Source: Thermogutta sp.
GTDB taxonomy: Bacteria; Planctomycetota; Planctomycetia; Pirellulales; Thermoguttaceae
Assembly (NCBI RefSeq): GCF_014359955.1
Contig: NZ_JACIYL010000197.1
Location: 1 to 6,414, forward strand
DNA length: 6,414 nucleotides
Reading direction: 5' to 3'
Part shown: one piece after another, positions 1 to 6,077 of the stretch
Position numbering within the stretch: the stretch's first letter is position 1
Layout of the letters: each line of letters opens with the position of its first letter
Program-made: the position numbers and the translations under genes
Notes under the pieces: model-generated
Told to the model about the DNA's origin: nothing
The model's input: only the letters and a program-made list of their open reading frames with translations
The model's database searches: none

Positions 1-1
1 C

Positions 2-1402
2 ATCACGCTTTCGACCTCGATCAACTATCGAGACAGCCCTGGCGAGGAAGGGTTGCTGGAAGAACGTGCGCATCTCCCGAACGAGTTCGAAGAGGCCGGG
101 CTGGTGACCGACGTCCATCTGCCCGCCGCGCAGGATGTAGGGATCGTGGATCAGTTTGCCCCCGATGCGCTGGGGGAATCGCTGCAACCCACTCTTCCCA
201 TGGCCGCGGTAGCAGATCGTCTGAGCGACGTCCTTCTTTCCCGGCCGGTGGCCGCCATATTTGCGGGTCGGGATCCTTCGGTACGCTCACGGCTCCTGGC
301 CGAACAGGGAGGAACGAACGAAACCGAAGCCGCCGTCGCCCGCGGACTGCGATGGCTGGCCAAACATCAAAATGCTGATGGGAGTTGGTCGCTCCACGCC
401 TTCCATTTAGCCCCGGGCGCCTCCGGGGACGAGGATGGGTTGGGCCAGAAAGCGGACGTGGCGGGCACCGCTCTGGCCCTGCTGCCTTTTCTGGGAGCAG
501 GTCAGACGCACATCCAGGGGGAATACCGTCAGGTCGTTTTGAAGGGCCTTAACTGGCTTGTCAGTCACCAAGGGCCGGATGGTGACCTTCGGGGAAACGG
601 CATTGGCGACATGTACGCGCATGGACAGGCGGCCCTGGTCCTCTGTGAAGCCTACGCGATGACTCAGGACCCCCAACTGCGAGAACCTGCGCAAAAAGCG
701 ATCGATTTTATCATTCGCGCACAGCATCCGGCGGGCGGGTGGCGCTATGAACCTGGACAGGAAGGCGATACGAGCGTACTGGGCTGGCAATTGATGGCCC
801 TCCGCAGCGGAAAGATGGCGTATCTTCGCGTACCGGACACTGTGTTCTACAAAGCCTCTCACTACCTCGATTCAGCACAAACGGATCAATATGGCGGCCG
901 CTACGCCTATCGGCCGGGACATGCCGCCACTCCCACCATGACGGCAGAAGCGCTGTTGTGCCGCCAATATCTGGGCTGGCCCCGGGAACACCGAGGAATG
1001 AAAGCCGGGGCGTATTATCTCCTGGAGAACCTCCCGTCCCCCAAGAAGCTCGATACTTCTCAGCCCTGGTTCTATTACATCTACTATGCCACTCAAGTGA
1101 TGCACAATATGGGTGGAGATTTCTGGCGTAAATGGAATGAGGCCATGAAAGCAACGCTTTTACCCACCCAGCGGAAGACTGGATCACTGGCGGGAAGCTG
1201 GGATCCCACGGAGCTCTACGGCCGATACGGAGGTCGCATCTACACCACAGCACTGGCGATCTGTACGCTCGAGGTGTACTACCGACATATGCCCCTCTAT
1301 GACCCACTCCCGATCCTAGCCCAAAACGTCCCAGGGGCCTCTGGCAATACCGATGCCGCGGCTAAATCGAACGGTTCTTCTCCCGCACAAAATACCCCGT
1401 AA
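2..1402 (+). CDS. Prenyltransferase/squalene-oxidase-repeat protein, 5'-truncated by the window edge
   Basis: The frame is open to the left edge, so the true start lies outside; 466 residues are visible, with the stop TAA at 1400-1402. The internal TTG at 53 is not a credible start because the frame runs on upstream. From about visible residue 110 there is a series of alpha/alpha-toroid repeat signatures: QNADGSW (about 123-129), QGPDGDL (190-196), QHPAGGWRY (241-249), then YGGRYAY (297-303), and a closing GRYGGRIYTTALAICTLEVY segment (about 407-426). These resemble the QxxDGxW repeats of squalene cyclases and prenyltransferase beta subunits. No DxDD acid motif is visible, so catalysis of triterpene cyclisation is unlikely. 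Planctomycetes have many such proteins of unknown role, often with an N-terminal membrane anchor, which would lie off-window here. The last 30 residues are a low-complexity Ala/Asn/Ser/Pro tail. The family call is firm; function is unknown. Confidence 0.88.
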   Translation: MTLSTSINYRDSPGEEGLLEERAHLPNEFEEAGLVTDVHLPAAQDVGIVDQFAPDALGESLQPTLPMAAVADRLSDVLLSRPVAAIFAGRDPSVRSRLLAEQGGTNETEAAVARGLRWLAKHQNADGSWSLHAFHLAPGASGDEDGLGQKADVAGTALALLPFLGAGQTHIQGEYRQVVLKGLNWLVSHQGPDGDLRGNGIGDMYAHGQAALVLCEAYAMTQDPQLREPAQKAIDFIIRAQHPAGGWRYEPGQEGDTSVLGWQLMALRSGKMAYLRVPDTVFYKASHYLDSAQTDQYGGRYAYRPGHAATPTMTAEALLCRQYLGWPREHRGMKAGAYYLLENLPSPKKLDTSQPWFYYIYYATQVMHNMGGDFWRKWNEAMKATLLPTQRKTGSLAGSWDPTELYGRYGGRIYTTALAICTLEVYYRHMPLYDPLPILAQNVPGASGNTDAAAKSNGSSPAQNTP

Positions 1403-1419
1403 TGCAGAAGAATCGCTCT

Positions 1420-1443
1420 CGGGTTTTTGCGAATGAAAACCCG
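1420..1443 (+). terminator. Stem-loop 17 nt after the toroid-protein stop, possible terminator
   Basis: CGGGTTTT at 1420-1427 pairs perfectly with AAAACCCG at 1436-1443 around an 8-nt loop, and T1419/G1444 could add a wobble pair. Its position just after the stop codon at 1402 fits transcription termination. There is no T-run after the stem (the sequence continues GTCAATTC), so it is not a classical intrinsic terminator. It could instead be a 3'-end stabiliser. Confidence 0.4.
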
Positions 1444-1557
1444 GTCAATTCACAAAAGACACAGAAAAAGGTCTGGTTGCCCCGCCAACTTGCACTGACT
1501 GCTTCCGCGTCTCGGCTCTCCTGCTAGAAACGACGCGCGACCTTCCAAATCGGGAGC

Positions 1558-1601
1558 CGGGCCCCTCTTGTTTAAGAATTTGGGGAAGAGACCGGGGCCC
1601 G
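1558..1601. repeat. GC-rich inverted repeat in the intergenic region
   Basis: CGGGCCCC at 1558-1565 is the exact reverse complement of GGGGCCCG at 1594-1601. Inside it TCTT (1566-1569) can pair with AAGA (1586-1589), leaving a four-base bulge (1590-1593) on the right arm. The resulting hairpin would be strong. It is not followed by a T-run and no gene begins next to it. Role unknown; possibly a bidirectional transcription stop or a structured element. Confidence 0.45.
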
Positions 1602-1826
1602 AACGTACCGGCGGGCCAATTCGTGCATGGCCCCCGCGTTCGAACAGCAACAGAATCAAGCTAACGCAGCCCGGTGGGCCCAGTGGATCCTCCAACATCG
1701 GAAAGCGGACGTGACAAAGACATCCGCCCAAGACTCGGAGCCGTACGCTCGTCGTTCCCAGTTTCACCGGGATCCATCCGTCCAAGCGGCACGCAAAAAG
1801 TGCTATTAGGTCCCAATCAGGGGCAA

Positions 1827-1855
1827 TTGGCCAGGGCAGACTGTGCCCATATAAT
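1827..1855 (+). promoter_or_regulatory. Sigma70-like promoter for the beta-helix/oxidoreductase unit
   Basis: A -35-like TTGGCC (1827-1832, 4 of 6 matches to TTGACA) is followed by exactly 17 bp and then a perfect TATAAT (1850-1855). Transcription would begin near 1862, giving a leader of about 94 nt before the ATG at 1956. This is the best promoter match noticed in the window, and it lies ahead of the gene that would need it. It is a consensus match by eye; no transcript data support it. Confidence 0.6.
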
Positions 1856-1862
1856 CTGGGCA
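1844..1862. promoter_or_regulatory. Inverted repeat bracketing the -10 box, candidate operator
   Basis: TGCCCA (1844-1849) and TGGGCA (1857-1862) are exact reverse complements separated by the 7 bp TATAATC, so the palindrome is centred on the -10 hexamer. A further GGGCA at 1834-1838 makes a second, overlapping inverted pair with TGCCC at 1844-1848, and GGGCAAT occurs at both 1821-1827 and 1858-1864. Repeated half-sites overlapping the core promoter are what a repressor site would look like. The regulator is not identifiable here. Confidence 0.45.
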
Positions 1863-1866
1863 ATCT

Positions 1867-1900
1867 TCTGTCCAAAGGTAGTATCTGTCCAAAGGTAGTA
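1867..1900. repeat. Exact 17-bp tandem duplication (two copies)
   Basis: TCTGTCCAAAGGTAGTA occurs at 1867-1883 and again at 1884-1900 with no mismatch and no spacer. It lies just downstream of the predicted transcription start and about 55 bp ahead of the chosen ATG, so it would be part of the mRNA leader. It may be a paired binding site, or a recent slippage duplication without function. Confidence 0.9.
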
Positions 1901-1942
1901 GAAGAACGTAGGAATGGAAGGTGTGGAGTTGACCCCAGCGAC

Positions 1943-1947
1943 AAGGA
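1943..1947 (+). promoter_or_regulatory. Ribosome binding site that decides the beta-helix gene start
   Basis: AAGGA sits 8 nt before the ATG at 1956. The earlier in-frame ATG at 1914 has its only purine-rich stretch (TAGGA) directly abutting it, with no spacing. The downstream start also puts the signal peptide at the very N-terminus, so 1956 is preferred. Confidence 0.65.
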
Positions 1948-1955
1948 ATTCCGCC

Positions 1956-3368
1956 ATGCGACTATCGGGTCGGCTGTTCCAGGCATATGGACTCGCACTG
2001 ATGGCAACGGCCCTCGCTTCTGTCCCTTTTTCCTTCGGCGCCGAGTTCTATGTCGATCCCGTTCAGGGCCGTTCGGACAATGACGGCAGCAAGGAACGCC
2101 CCTGGAAGAGCCTGCAGGAACTGTTCGATAAAGGCCTGATCGAGTCTCAGACGTGGGAATCCTTGCCGTATCGGGAGGGAGTGAAACTCGTCCCGAGAAA
2201 CCCCGGCGCTCCTGTAAAACCGGGAGACACCATTTACCTTCGCACCGGTGATTTTGGCGACCTCCGCATTCAGGGGTATTACAACCCCAGAGCGATCACG
2301 ATCGCCGCTGAACCCGGCCACACTCCTCGGTTTCGACGCATCCACATCCAGTCGGGCTGTCACTGGATCCTGCGAGGTCTGCACGTAAGCCCCGAATACG
2401 GGAAAGGGGAGAGGCCGCGAGCCATGATCCGCCTGGAATCGCACGGTTGGCGGGGGCCAATCCACGACATCGTGGTGGAAGATTGCCACCTCCAATCCGC
2501 GGCCGACACCTCACACTGGACAGCGGACGACTGGAATAACCTTTCGTGCGATGGAATTCTCGCCGATGGACCACGGATTACAATAAGGGGTAATTACCTC
2601 AAGAATGTGAACTTTGGAATTTCAGTCAGTGGCCCGCACTGCCTTGTGGAAAAAAATGTTGTGGAAAACTTCGCAGGAGACGGGCTCCGGGGACTAGGTG
2701 ATCACACTGTGTTCCAGTACAACATCGTGAAAAACTGTTACGACGTTAATGCCAACCACGACGATGGTTTTCAAAGCTGGTCTGTGGGACCCGGTGGCGT
2801 GGGGACGGGCGTGGTGAAAGGTGTCGTCCTGCGTGGCAACATCATCATCAATTACGAAGATCCCCAGCAACCCCATCGAGGGGCTCTTCAGGGCATCGGA
2901 TGTTTTGACGGCATGTATGAAGACTGGATCATCGAAAACAACGTGGTTGTCGTGGACCACTATCACGGCATCACGTTAGGTGGTGCCGTGCGCTGCAAAA
3001 TTGTTAACAACACGGTGATCGATCCCAACACCCGCCGCCCGGGGCCGGCCGCCATCCGGATTGGCAACCACAAAAATGGCACACCCTCCCGGGACTGCAT
3101 GGTGCGAAATAATTTGGTCAGCGCGCTGGACGTTCGGGGTGAGAATATGACCGTAGATCACAATCTGGTCGTGGACCATCCCGAACAATTCTTCGTCAAT
3201 CCAACACGATATGACATGCGTCTTCGGCCAGACTCCCCCGCCATCGACGCAGGTACGGCGGAGCTGGCGCCGAGCCTTGACATCCTGGGTATCCACAGAC
3301 CTCAAGGAACGGGCATCGATCTTGGGGCATACGAATACCGTTCTGCCGAGCCGGGCCAGGACCGATAA
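1956..3368 (+). CDS. Secreted right-handed parallel beta-helix protein, DUF1565-like N-terminus
   Basis: The product is 470 residues from ATG 1956; an in-frame ATG at 1914 would add 14. The N-terminus is a Sec-type signal peptide: basic MRLSGR, a hydrophobic stretch to about residue 28, and likely cleavage after FGA (A29/E30). The mature protein opens with FYVDPVQG...NDGSKERPWKSL (about 31-53), the usual entry strand of DUF1565-type beta-helix proteins. Many short beta-rungs follow with NxI/V and NN steps (ENNVVV, VNNTVI, VRNNLV). The C-terminus has LRPDSPAIDAG (about 423-433) and DLGAYEYR (455-462), the common closing motif of this group. NHDDGFQSWS (267-276) is the most distinctive polar cluster and may lie in an active groove. 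The fold suggests a polysaccharide lyase, hydrolase or epimerase, or a non-enzymatic binding protein; no specific family is assigned. It probably shares a transcript with the oxidoreductase gene 46 bp downstream. Confidence 0.87.
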   Translation: MRLSGRLFQAYGLALMATALASVPFSFGAEFYVDPVQGRSDNDGSKERPWKSLQELFDKGLIESQTWESLPYREGVKLVPRNPGAPVKPGDTIYLRTGDFGDLRIQGYYNPRAITIAAEPGHTPRFRRIHIQSGCHWILRGLHVSPEYGKGERPRAMIRLESHGWRGPIHDIVVEDCHLQSAADTSHWTADDWNNLSCDGILADGPRITIRGNYLKNVNFGISVSGPHCLVEKNVVENFAGDGLRGLGDHTVFQYNIVKNCYDVNANHDDGFQSWSVGPGGVGTGVVKGVVLRGNIIINYEDPQQPHRGALQGIGCFDGMYEDWIIENNVVVVDHYHGITLGGAVRCKIVNNTVIDPNTRRPGPAAIRIGNHKNGTPSRDCMVRNNLVSALDVRGENMTVDHNLVVDHPEQFFVNPTRYDMRLRPDSPAIDAGTAELAPSLDILGIHRPQGTGIDLGAYEYRSAEPGQDR

Positions 3369-3371
3369 ATA

Positions 3372-3397
3372 AACAGATTATTGGTAGGGCATCTGTT
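3372..3397 (+). repeat. Inverted repeat between the beta-helix and oxidoreductase genes
   Basis: AACAGAT at 3372-3378 is the exact reverse complement of ATCTGTT at 3391-3397, with a 12-nt loop. It starts 4 nt after the upstream stop and ends 4 nt before the Shine-Dalgarno sequence of the next gene. It is AT-rich, has no T-run after it, and is unlikely to be a full terminator. It could adjust relative expression of the two genes or bind a regulator. Confidence 0.4.
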
Positions 3398-3401
3398 AAC
3401 T

Positions 3402-3407
3402 GGAGGG
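3402..3407 (+). promoter_or_regulatory. Strong ribosome binding site for the Gfo/Idh/MocA gene
   Basis: GGAGGG lies 7 nt before ATG 3415, the best Shine-Dalgarno match noted in the window. It fixes the start and puts the twin-arginine motif at residues 4-10. Confidence 0.8.
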
Positions 3408-3414
3408 AATACCC

Positions 3415-4707
3415 ATGAAAACGACACGTCGCGCATTTCTCCGAAATAGCTCCGCGATTGCGGCTGCAACCACCATTCCCAGCTTTTTCATGAAATCCGT
3501 GCATGCGGGAGTAGAGTCGCCCCTCAAACTGGGCGTTATCGGGGTGGGTTGGTATGGAATGGTCGATGCCCGTGCCGCACTCAAGGCAGGCGGCGTGGTC
3601 ATCAGCAGCATCTGTGACGTGGACTCGGAACATTTGGAGAAATCCGCCGCGGAATTGGAGCAACTGCAGGGCACGCGTCCCAAAACTTTCAAGCTTTACC
3701 AGGACATGCTCGACAATTCGGACCTTGACGCAGTTATCATCGCCAGTCCGCCCCACTGGCACGCGCTCCACCTGCTGGCGGCTTTGGATCGGAAACTCCA
3801 CGTGTACTGCGAAAAACCGCTGGCCTATGATATCCGCGAATGTCAGGCACTTTTGAAGGCTGTACAGGAGCGCGCAAGCATTGTCCAAATCGGTTTCCAA
3901 AGACGGCAGCATGCCAGTTTTCAACAGGTACGGGATTTCATCAAGGGTGGCGAAGCGGGAGATATCATCCAGGTTGATGCACAGATTCATTATCGTGCGG
4001 GAACCAAAGATCCGACCCCCAAGGATCCCCCGCCCAGTCTCGATTGGAACCTCTGGTGCGGTCCAGCGCCCCTTATTCCCTACAGCGAGCAGGTGGGCCA
4101 TTTCAACTGGAGGCTGGAAAAAACAACCGGTCATGGGCACCTGGTGGACTGGGGTATTCACCTGGTAGACGCCACGCGGATGATTTTGGATCTTGCGACA
4201 CCCCACAAGGTCACCGCCGCGGGCGGGATCTACAAGCTCAAGGGGATCATCACCACGCCCGATACGCTCACCGCGCATTTTGAATTTGCTGAGGGGCCGC
4301 TCGTATGGCGGCACCGCTTATGGGGCGCTGAGGAGTACACTCCCGAAGTGAATAACGGCGTCTTTTTCTTCGGCACAAAAGCCACCGTGTTCGTCACAGA
4401 CAACCGATGGGTGGTGATACCCAATGGCAAAAACGCCGATCGTAAAGAGTACACCCCCAAGACCGACGCGGGTCTGGAACACATGCGCGATTTTCTGGCA
4501 GCCATTCGAGAAGGCCGTCCGCCTGCCTGTCCCATCGAAGAAGGATACCGATCCACCGTCACTGTGAAACTCGCGATGATCGCTTACGAGAGCGACTCGG
4601 TCGTTCACTGGGACGAGGCAAAAGGGACTATCGTGGGTAATCCGGCGGCAGAAAAGCTCCTCAAGCGAGAGTATCGTGCTCCGTGGAAACATCCCTATTC
4701 AGGATAA
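3415..4707 (+). CDS. Gfo/Idh/MocA family oxidoreductase with Tat signal peptide
   Basis: A 430-residue NAD(P)-dependent sugar-type dehydrogenase. The N-terminus has a twin-arginine motif (TRRAFLR, residues 4-10), a mild hydrophobic region, and a plausible cleavage after SVHA (about 31), so the protein is probably folded with its cofactor and then exported by Tat, as known for Zymomonas glucose-fructose oxidoreductase. The Rossmann dinucleotide loop is GVGWYG (43-48), followed by an acidic strand end (CDVD, 67-70). The family hallmark EKP is at 133-135, with SPPHWH (111-116) before it. The C-terminal domain carries GHLVDWGIHLVDATR (241-255), whose D245, H249 and D252 match the conserved catalytic-region pattern. 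The end, REYRAPWKHPY (418-428), is common in planctomycete members. The substrate cannot be named: members act on sugars, inositols and related compounds. The preceding secreted beta-helix gene, 46 bp away, suggests shared carbohydrate processing outside the cytoplasm. Confidence 0.92.
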   Translation: MKTTRRAFLRNSSAIAAATTIPSFFMKSVHAGVESPLKLGVIGVGWYGMVDARAALKAGGVVISSICDVDSEHLEKSAAELEQLQGTRPKTFKLYQDMLDNSDLDAVIIASPPHWHALHLLAALDRKLHVYCEKPLAYDIRECQALLKAVQERASIVQIGFQRRQHASFQQVRDFIKGGEAGDIIQVDAQIHYRAGTKDPTPKDPPPSLDWNLWCGPAPLIPYSEQVGHFNWRLEKTTGHGHLVDWGIHLVDATRMILDLATPHKVTAAGGIYKLKGIITTPDTLTAHFEFAEGPLVWRHRLWGAEEYTPEVNNGVFFFGTKATVFVTDNRWVVIPNGKNADRKEYTPKTDAGLEHMRDFLAAIREGRPPACPIEEGYRSTVTVKLAMIAYESDSVVHWDEAKGTIVGNPAAEKLLKREYRAPWKHPYSG

Positions 4708-4750
4708 CGGGTCACAAGTCCTGCCCGAGGATACCACGATTTTGTACGGT

Positions 4751-4774
4751 GATACCCCTTTTGTGTTGGGTATC
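4751..4774 (+). terminator. Stem-loop after the oxidoreductase gene, possible terminator
   Basis: GATACCC at 4751-4757 pairs perfectly with GGGTATC at 4768-4774 across a 10-nt T-rich loop, with a possible T-G closing pair. It is 43 nt after the stop at 4707. The T-run is in the loop rather than after the stem, so a classical Rho-independent stop is doubtful. Confidence 0.35.
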
Positions 4775-4860
4775 GAGCCGGAAAGGTGCTGTTCCGCAGT
4801 TTTCGCTCCTTCGCTACAATAGGCATTTTGGCAAGCTGGCACCTGATGGCCCGTACTGAC

Positions 4861-4893
4861 TGGCCGCCGGGTCGACGGTTGGCCAGACATTTT
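4861..4893 (+). terminator. Interrupted hairpin followed by TTTT, weak terminator candidate
   Basis: TGGCC (4861-4865) pairs with GGCCA (4881-4885). CCG (4867-4869) pairs with CGG (4876-4878) inside, leaving a small internal loop and a 6-nt apical loop. Four bases later comes TTTT (4890-4893). It would end the oxidoreductase transcript ahead of the ETF genes, but the stem is imperfect and the T-run short. Confidence 0.3.
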
Positions 4894-5007
4894 CCTTAAA
4901 AAACAGTCGGCTTGCGGGATTGCCGGATCTGGGGCCGGAGAGAAAGGCTCCCGGGAACACCGCGGCGGACTGGTTCCGACAGATGCTTTCGGGGGGATCA
5001 GACGTTT

Positions 5008-5012
5008 GGGAG
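5008..5012 (+). promoter_or_regulatory. Ribosome binding site that decides the ETF beta start
   Basis: GGGAG lies 9 nt before GTG 5022. That start places the conserved YDIVVCVKQVPDT block at the N-terminus, as is usual in the family. The longer frame from TTG at about 4920 would add 34 residues with no resemblance to ETF. Confidence 0.65.
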
Positions 5013-5021
5013 AATCGTGCT

Positions 5022-5936
5022 GTGCCTTACGACATCGTTGTCTGCGTCAAACAGGTACCCGACACAACTAACATCACCGCGGAAGCTATGAAAGAAGACG
5101 GCACGGTCAATCGTGCCGCATTACCTGCCATTTTCAACCCGGAAGACCTGAACGCCCTGGAGGCGGCCCTGGAAATTCGAGACCGCTATGGCGGCACCGT
5201 GACGGCGATCAGCATGGGACCTCCCAAAGCGGCAGAGGTTCTTCGCGATTGCCTCTACCGGGGTGCCGACCGGGTCATTTTGATCACGGACCGTCGGGCA
5301 GCCGCGTCAGACACCCTCGCCACGAGTTACATTCTTGCTCAGACCATCCGCACAATCGGCAGGTTTGATATCGTCATGTGCGGTCGGCAGGCCATCGACG
5401 GCGACACCGCTCAGGTGGGTCCCCAAATCGCGGAAAAGCTTGGCATTCCCCAGGTGACATACCTGGAAAAAATCGATTGGATTGAGAACGGGACCGCACG
5501 GGTTCGCCGGAATGTAGGGCGGGGTTGGGAAGTGGTGGAAGTCAAATTGCCGGTTCTTTTTACGGTGATTGGAGGAGCCAATCAGCCGCGGCCCCCGGCC
5601 GCCAAAAAAGTGATGCGGTACAAGCGGGCCCGCATTCCGGCGGAAATTGAAGCTGAAGTGAAGACCGGTCTGGGACAGGTATCAGACGAAGAGCTGCTGG
5701 ACGCGATCGAGCGGCGGAAACAAGAACTGGCCCGCCAGGGGCTCCTTATCGAGCAGTGGAGTCTCGATGACATCCACGCAGACCTCAATCGTTGCGGTCT
5801 GCCAGGTTCGCCTACAAAGGTCTATCGCGTGCAGGCCATTGTCTTGACCAAAAAAGGATTTACCAACATTCCGCCGACTGAGGAGGGAATCCGTCGTCTG
5901 ATCGACGAGCTGGTTGTGGACCGAACTCTCGGTTGA
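5022..5936 (+). CDS. etfB: Electron transfer flavoprotein subunit beta
   Basis: The product is 304 residues from the GTG at 5022, longer than the roughly 250-260 typical of the family. It is a cytoplasmic partner of the alpha subunit; the dimer carries FAD and shuttles electrons from flavin dehydrogenases to an acceptor. The N-terminus is VPYDIVVCVKQVPDT, with the nucleotide-contact motif CVKQVPDT at residues 8-15. FNPEDLNALEAALEIRD (about 38-54) is the usual ETF beta helix. CGRQAIDGDTAQVGP (120-134) is the FixA/clostridial-type binding loop. The beta signature region is RRNVGRGWEVVEVKLPVLFTV, followed by NQPRPP. A charged helical segment (about 220-250, EVKTGLGQVSDEELLDAIERRKQ) leads to the conserved GLPGSPTKVYR (259-269). 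The extra length is mostly this C-terminal part. The alpha gene follows after 141 bp. The family is certain; whether the complex bifurcates electrons is not. Confidence 0.94.
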   Translation: MPYDIVVCVKQVPDTTNITAEAMKEDGTVNRAALPAIFNPEDLNALEAALEIRDRYGGTVTAISMGPPKAAEVLRDCLYRGADRVILITDRRAAASDTLATSYILAQTIRTIGRFDIVMCGRQAIDGDTAQVGPQIAEKLGIPQVTYLEKIDWIENGTARVRRNVGRGWEVVEVKLPVLFTVIGGANQPRPPAAKKVMRYKRARIPAEIEAEVKTGLGQVSDEELLDAIERRKQELARQGLLIEQWSLDDIHADLNRCGLPGSPTKVYRVQAIVLTKKGFTNIPPTEEGIRRLIDELVVDRTLG

Positions 5937-6077
5937 CCCGTTGAGAGCTCAGCCCACCGAAGAGGAACACCGGTCGAAAAATCCGGGATCAGGGGTACTC
6001 AGGCGACCGCCGAAGCAGATACCCAAAAAGGCAAAATTGGCTAACGGGAGTGTGGATTCAGGGAAACGGCTTCAATC
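5937..6077. other. 141-bp gap between the ETF beta and alpha genes
   Basis: No gene is seen. The alpha frame has a stop at 6042-6044 and no ATG, GTG or TTG before 6078, so the alpha subunit cannot start much earlier. Only short inverted matches occur, such as GGGTA (5993-5997) with TACCC (6020-6024). No clear promoter was found. Confidence 0.5.

Larger units (their letters stand above)
1403..1820. other. Non-coding stretch between the toroid-protein gene and the beta-helix promoter
   Basis: No convincing gene is seen on either strand. The + strand frames opening at 1627 and 1674 give short peptides without a recognisable motif or a good ribosome binding site. A long minus-strand frame (1450-2007) begins inside the signal-peptide region of the next gene and has a Pro/Leu/Arg-rich composition typical of a chance ORF in GC-rich DNA. 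The stretch holds two inverted repeats, annotated separately, at 1420-1443 and 1558-1601. No tRNA or other structured RNA gene was recognised. Confidence 0.6.
4708..5021. other. Non-coding gap between the oxidoreductase and ETF genes
   Basis: No credible gene is seen. Two stem-loops are annotated separately (4751-4774 and 4861-4885). A TACAAT at 4815-4820 resembles a -10 box, but the hexamer at the right distance upstream (TTCCGC, 4792-4797) is a poor -35, so a promoter for the ETF genes is possible but not shown. The last 100 bases are open in frame with ETF beta but are not thought to be translated. Confidence 0.5.

Noticed and set aside
53..55. TTG at 53 as the start of the toroid-protein gene
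   Set aside because: The same frame is open upstream to base 2 without a stop and there is no Shine-Dalgarno at a proper distance, so the gene most simply begins outside the window.
1627..1898. Two short + strand frames (starting at 1627 and 1674) that could be small proteins
   Set aside because: They overlap in different frames, lack a good ribosome binding site, and one runs through the promoter and tandem repeat.
1450..2007. Long minus-strand open frame of 185 codons across the intergenic region
   Set aside because: It overlaps the promoter, tandem repeat and signal-peptide codons of the + strand gene, has no recognisable motif, and its composition looks like a chance ORF in GC-rich DNA.
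3196..4314. Minus-strand open frame of 372 codons opposite the oxidoreductase gene
   Set aside because: It lies antisense to a well-recognised Gfo/Idh/MocA gene and the end of the beta-helix gene; the translation shows no domain and is a codon-bias shadow.
4828..4856. TTGGCA at 4828-4833 as a -35 box for the ETF genes
   Set aside because: It matches the -35 consensus at 5 of 6 positions, but no acceptable -10 hexamer occurs 16-18 bp downstream (CCGTAC at the 17-bp position).
4920..5021. N-terminal extension of ETF beta from a TTG codon at 4920
   Set aside because: The 34 extra residues do not resemble ETF, whereas GTG 5022 has a spaced GGGAG and starts directly at the conserved block.
5993..6024. 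GGGTA/TACCC pairing in the ETF gap as a terminator or riboswitch
   Set aside because: Only five base pairs close a 22-nt loop with at most three more weak pairs inside, and no T-run follows.
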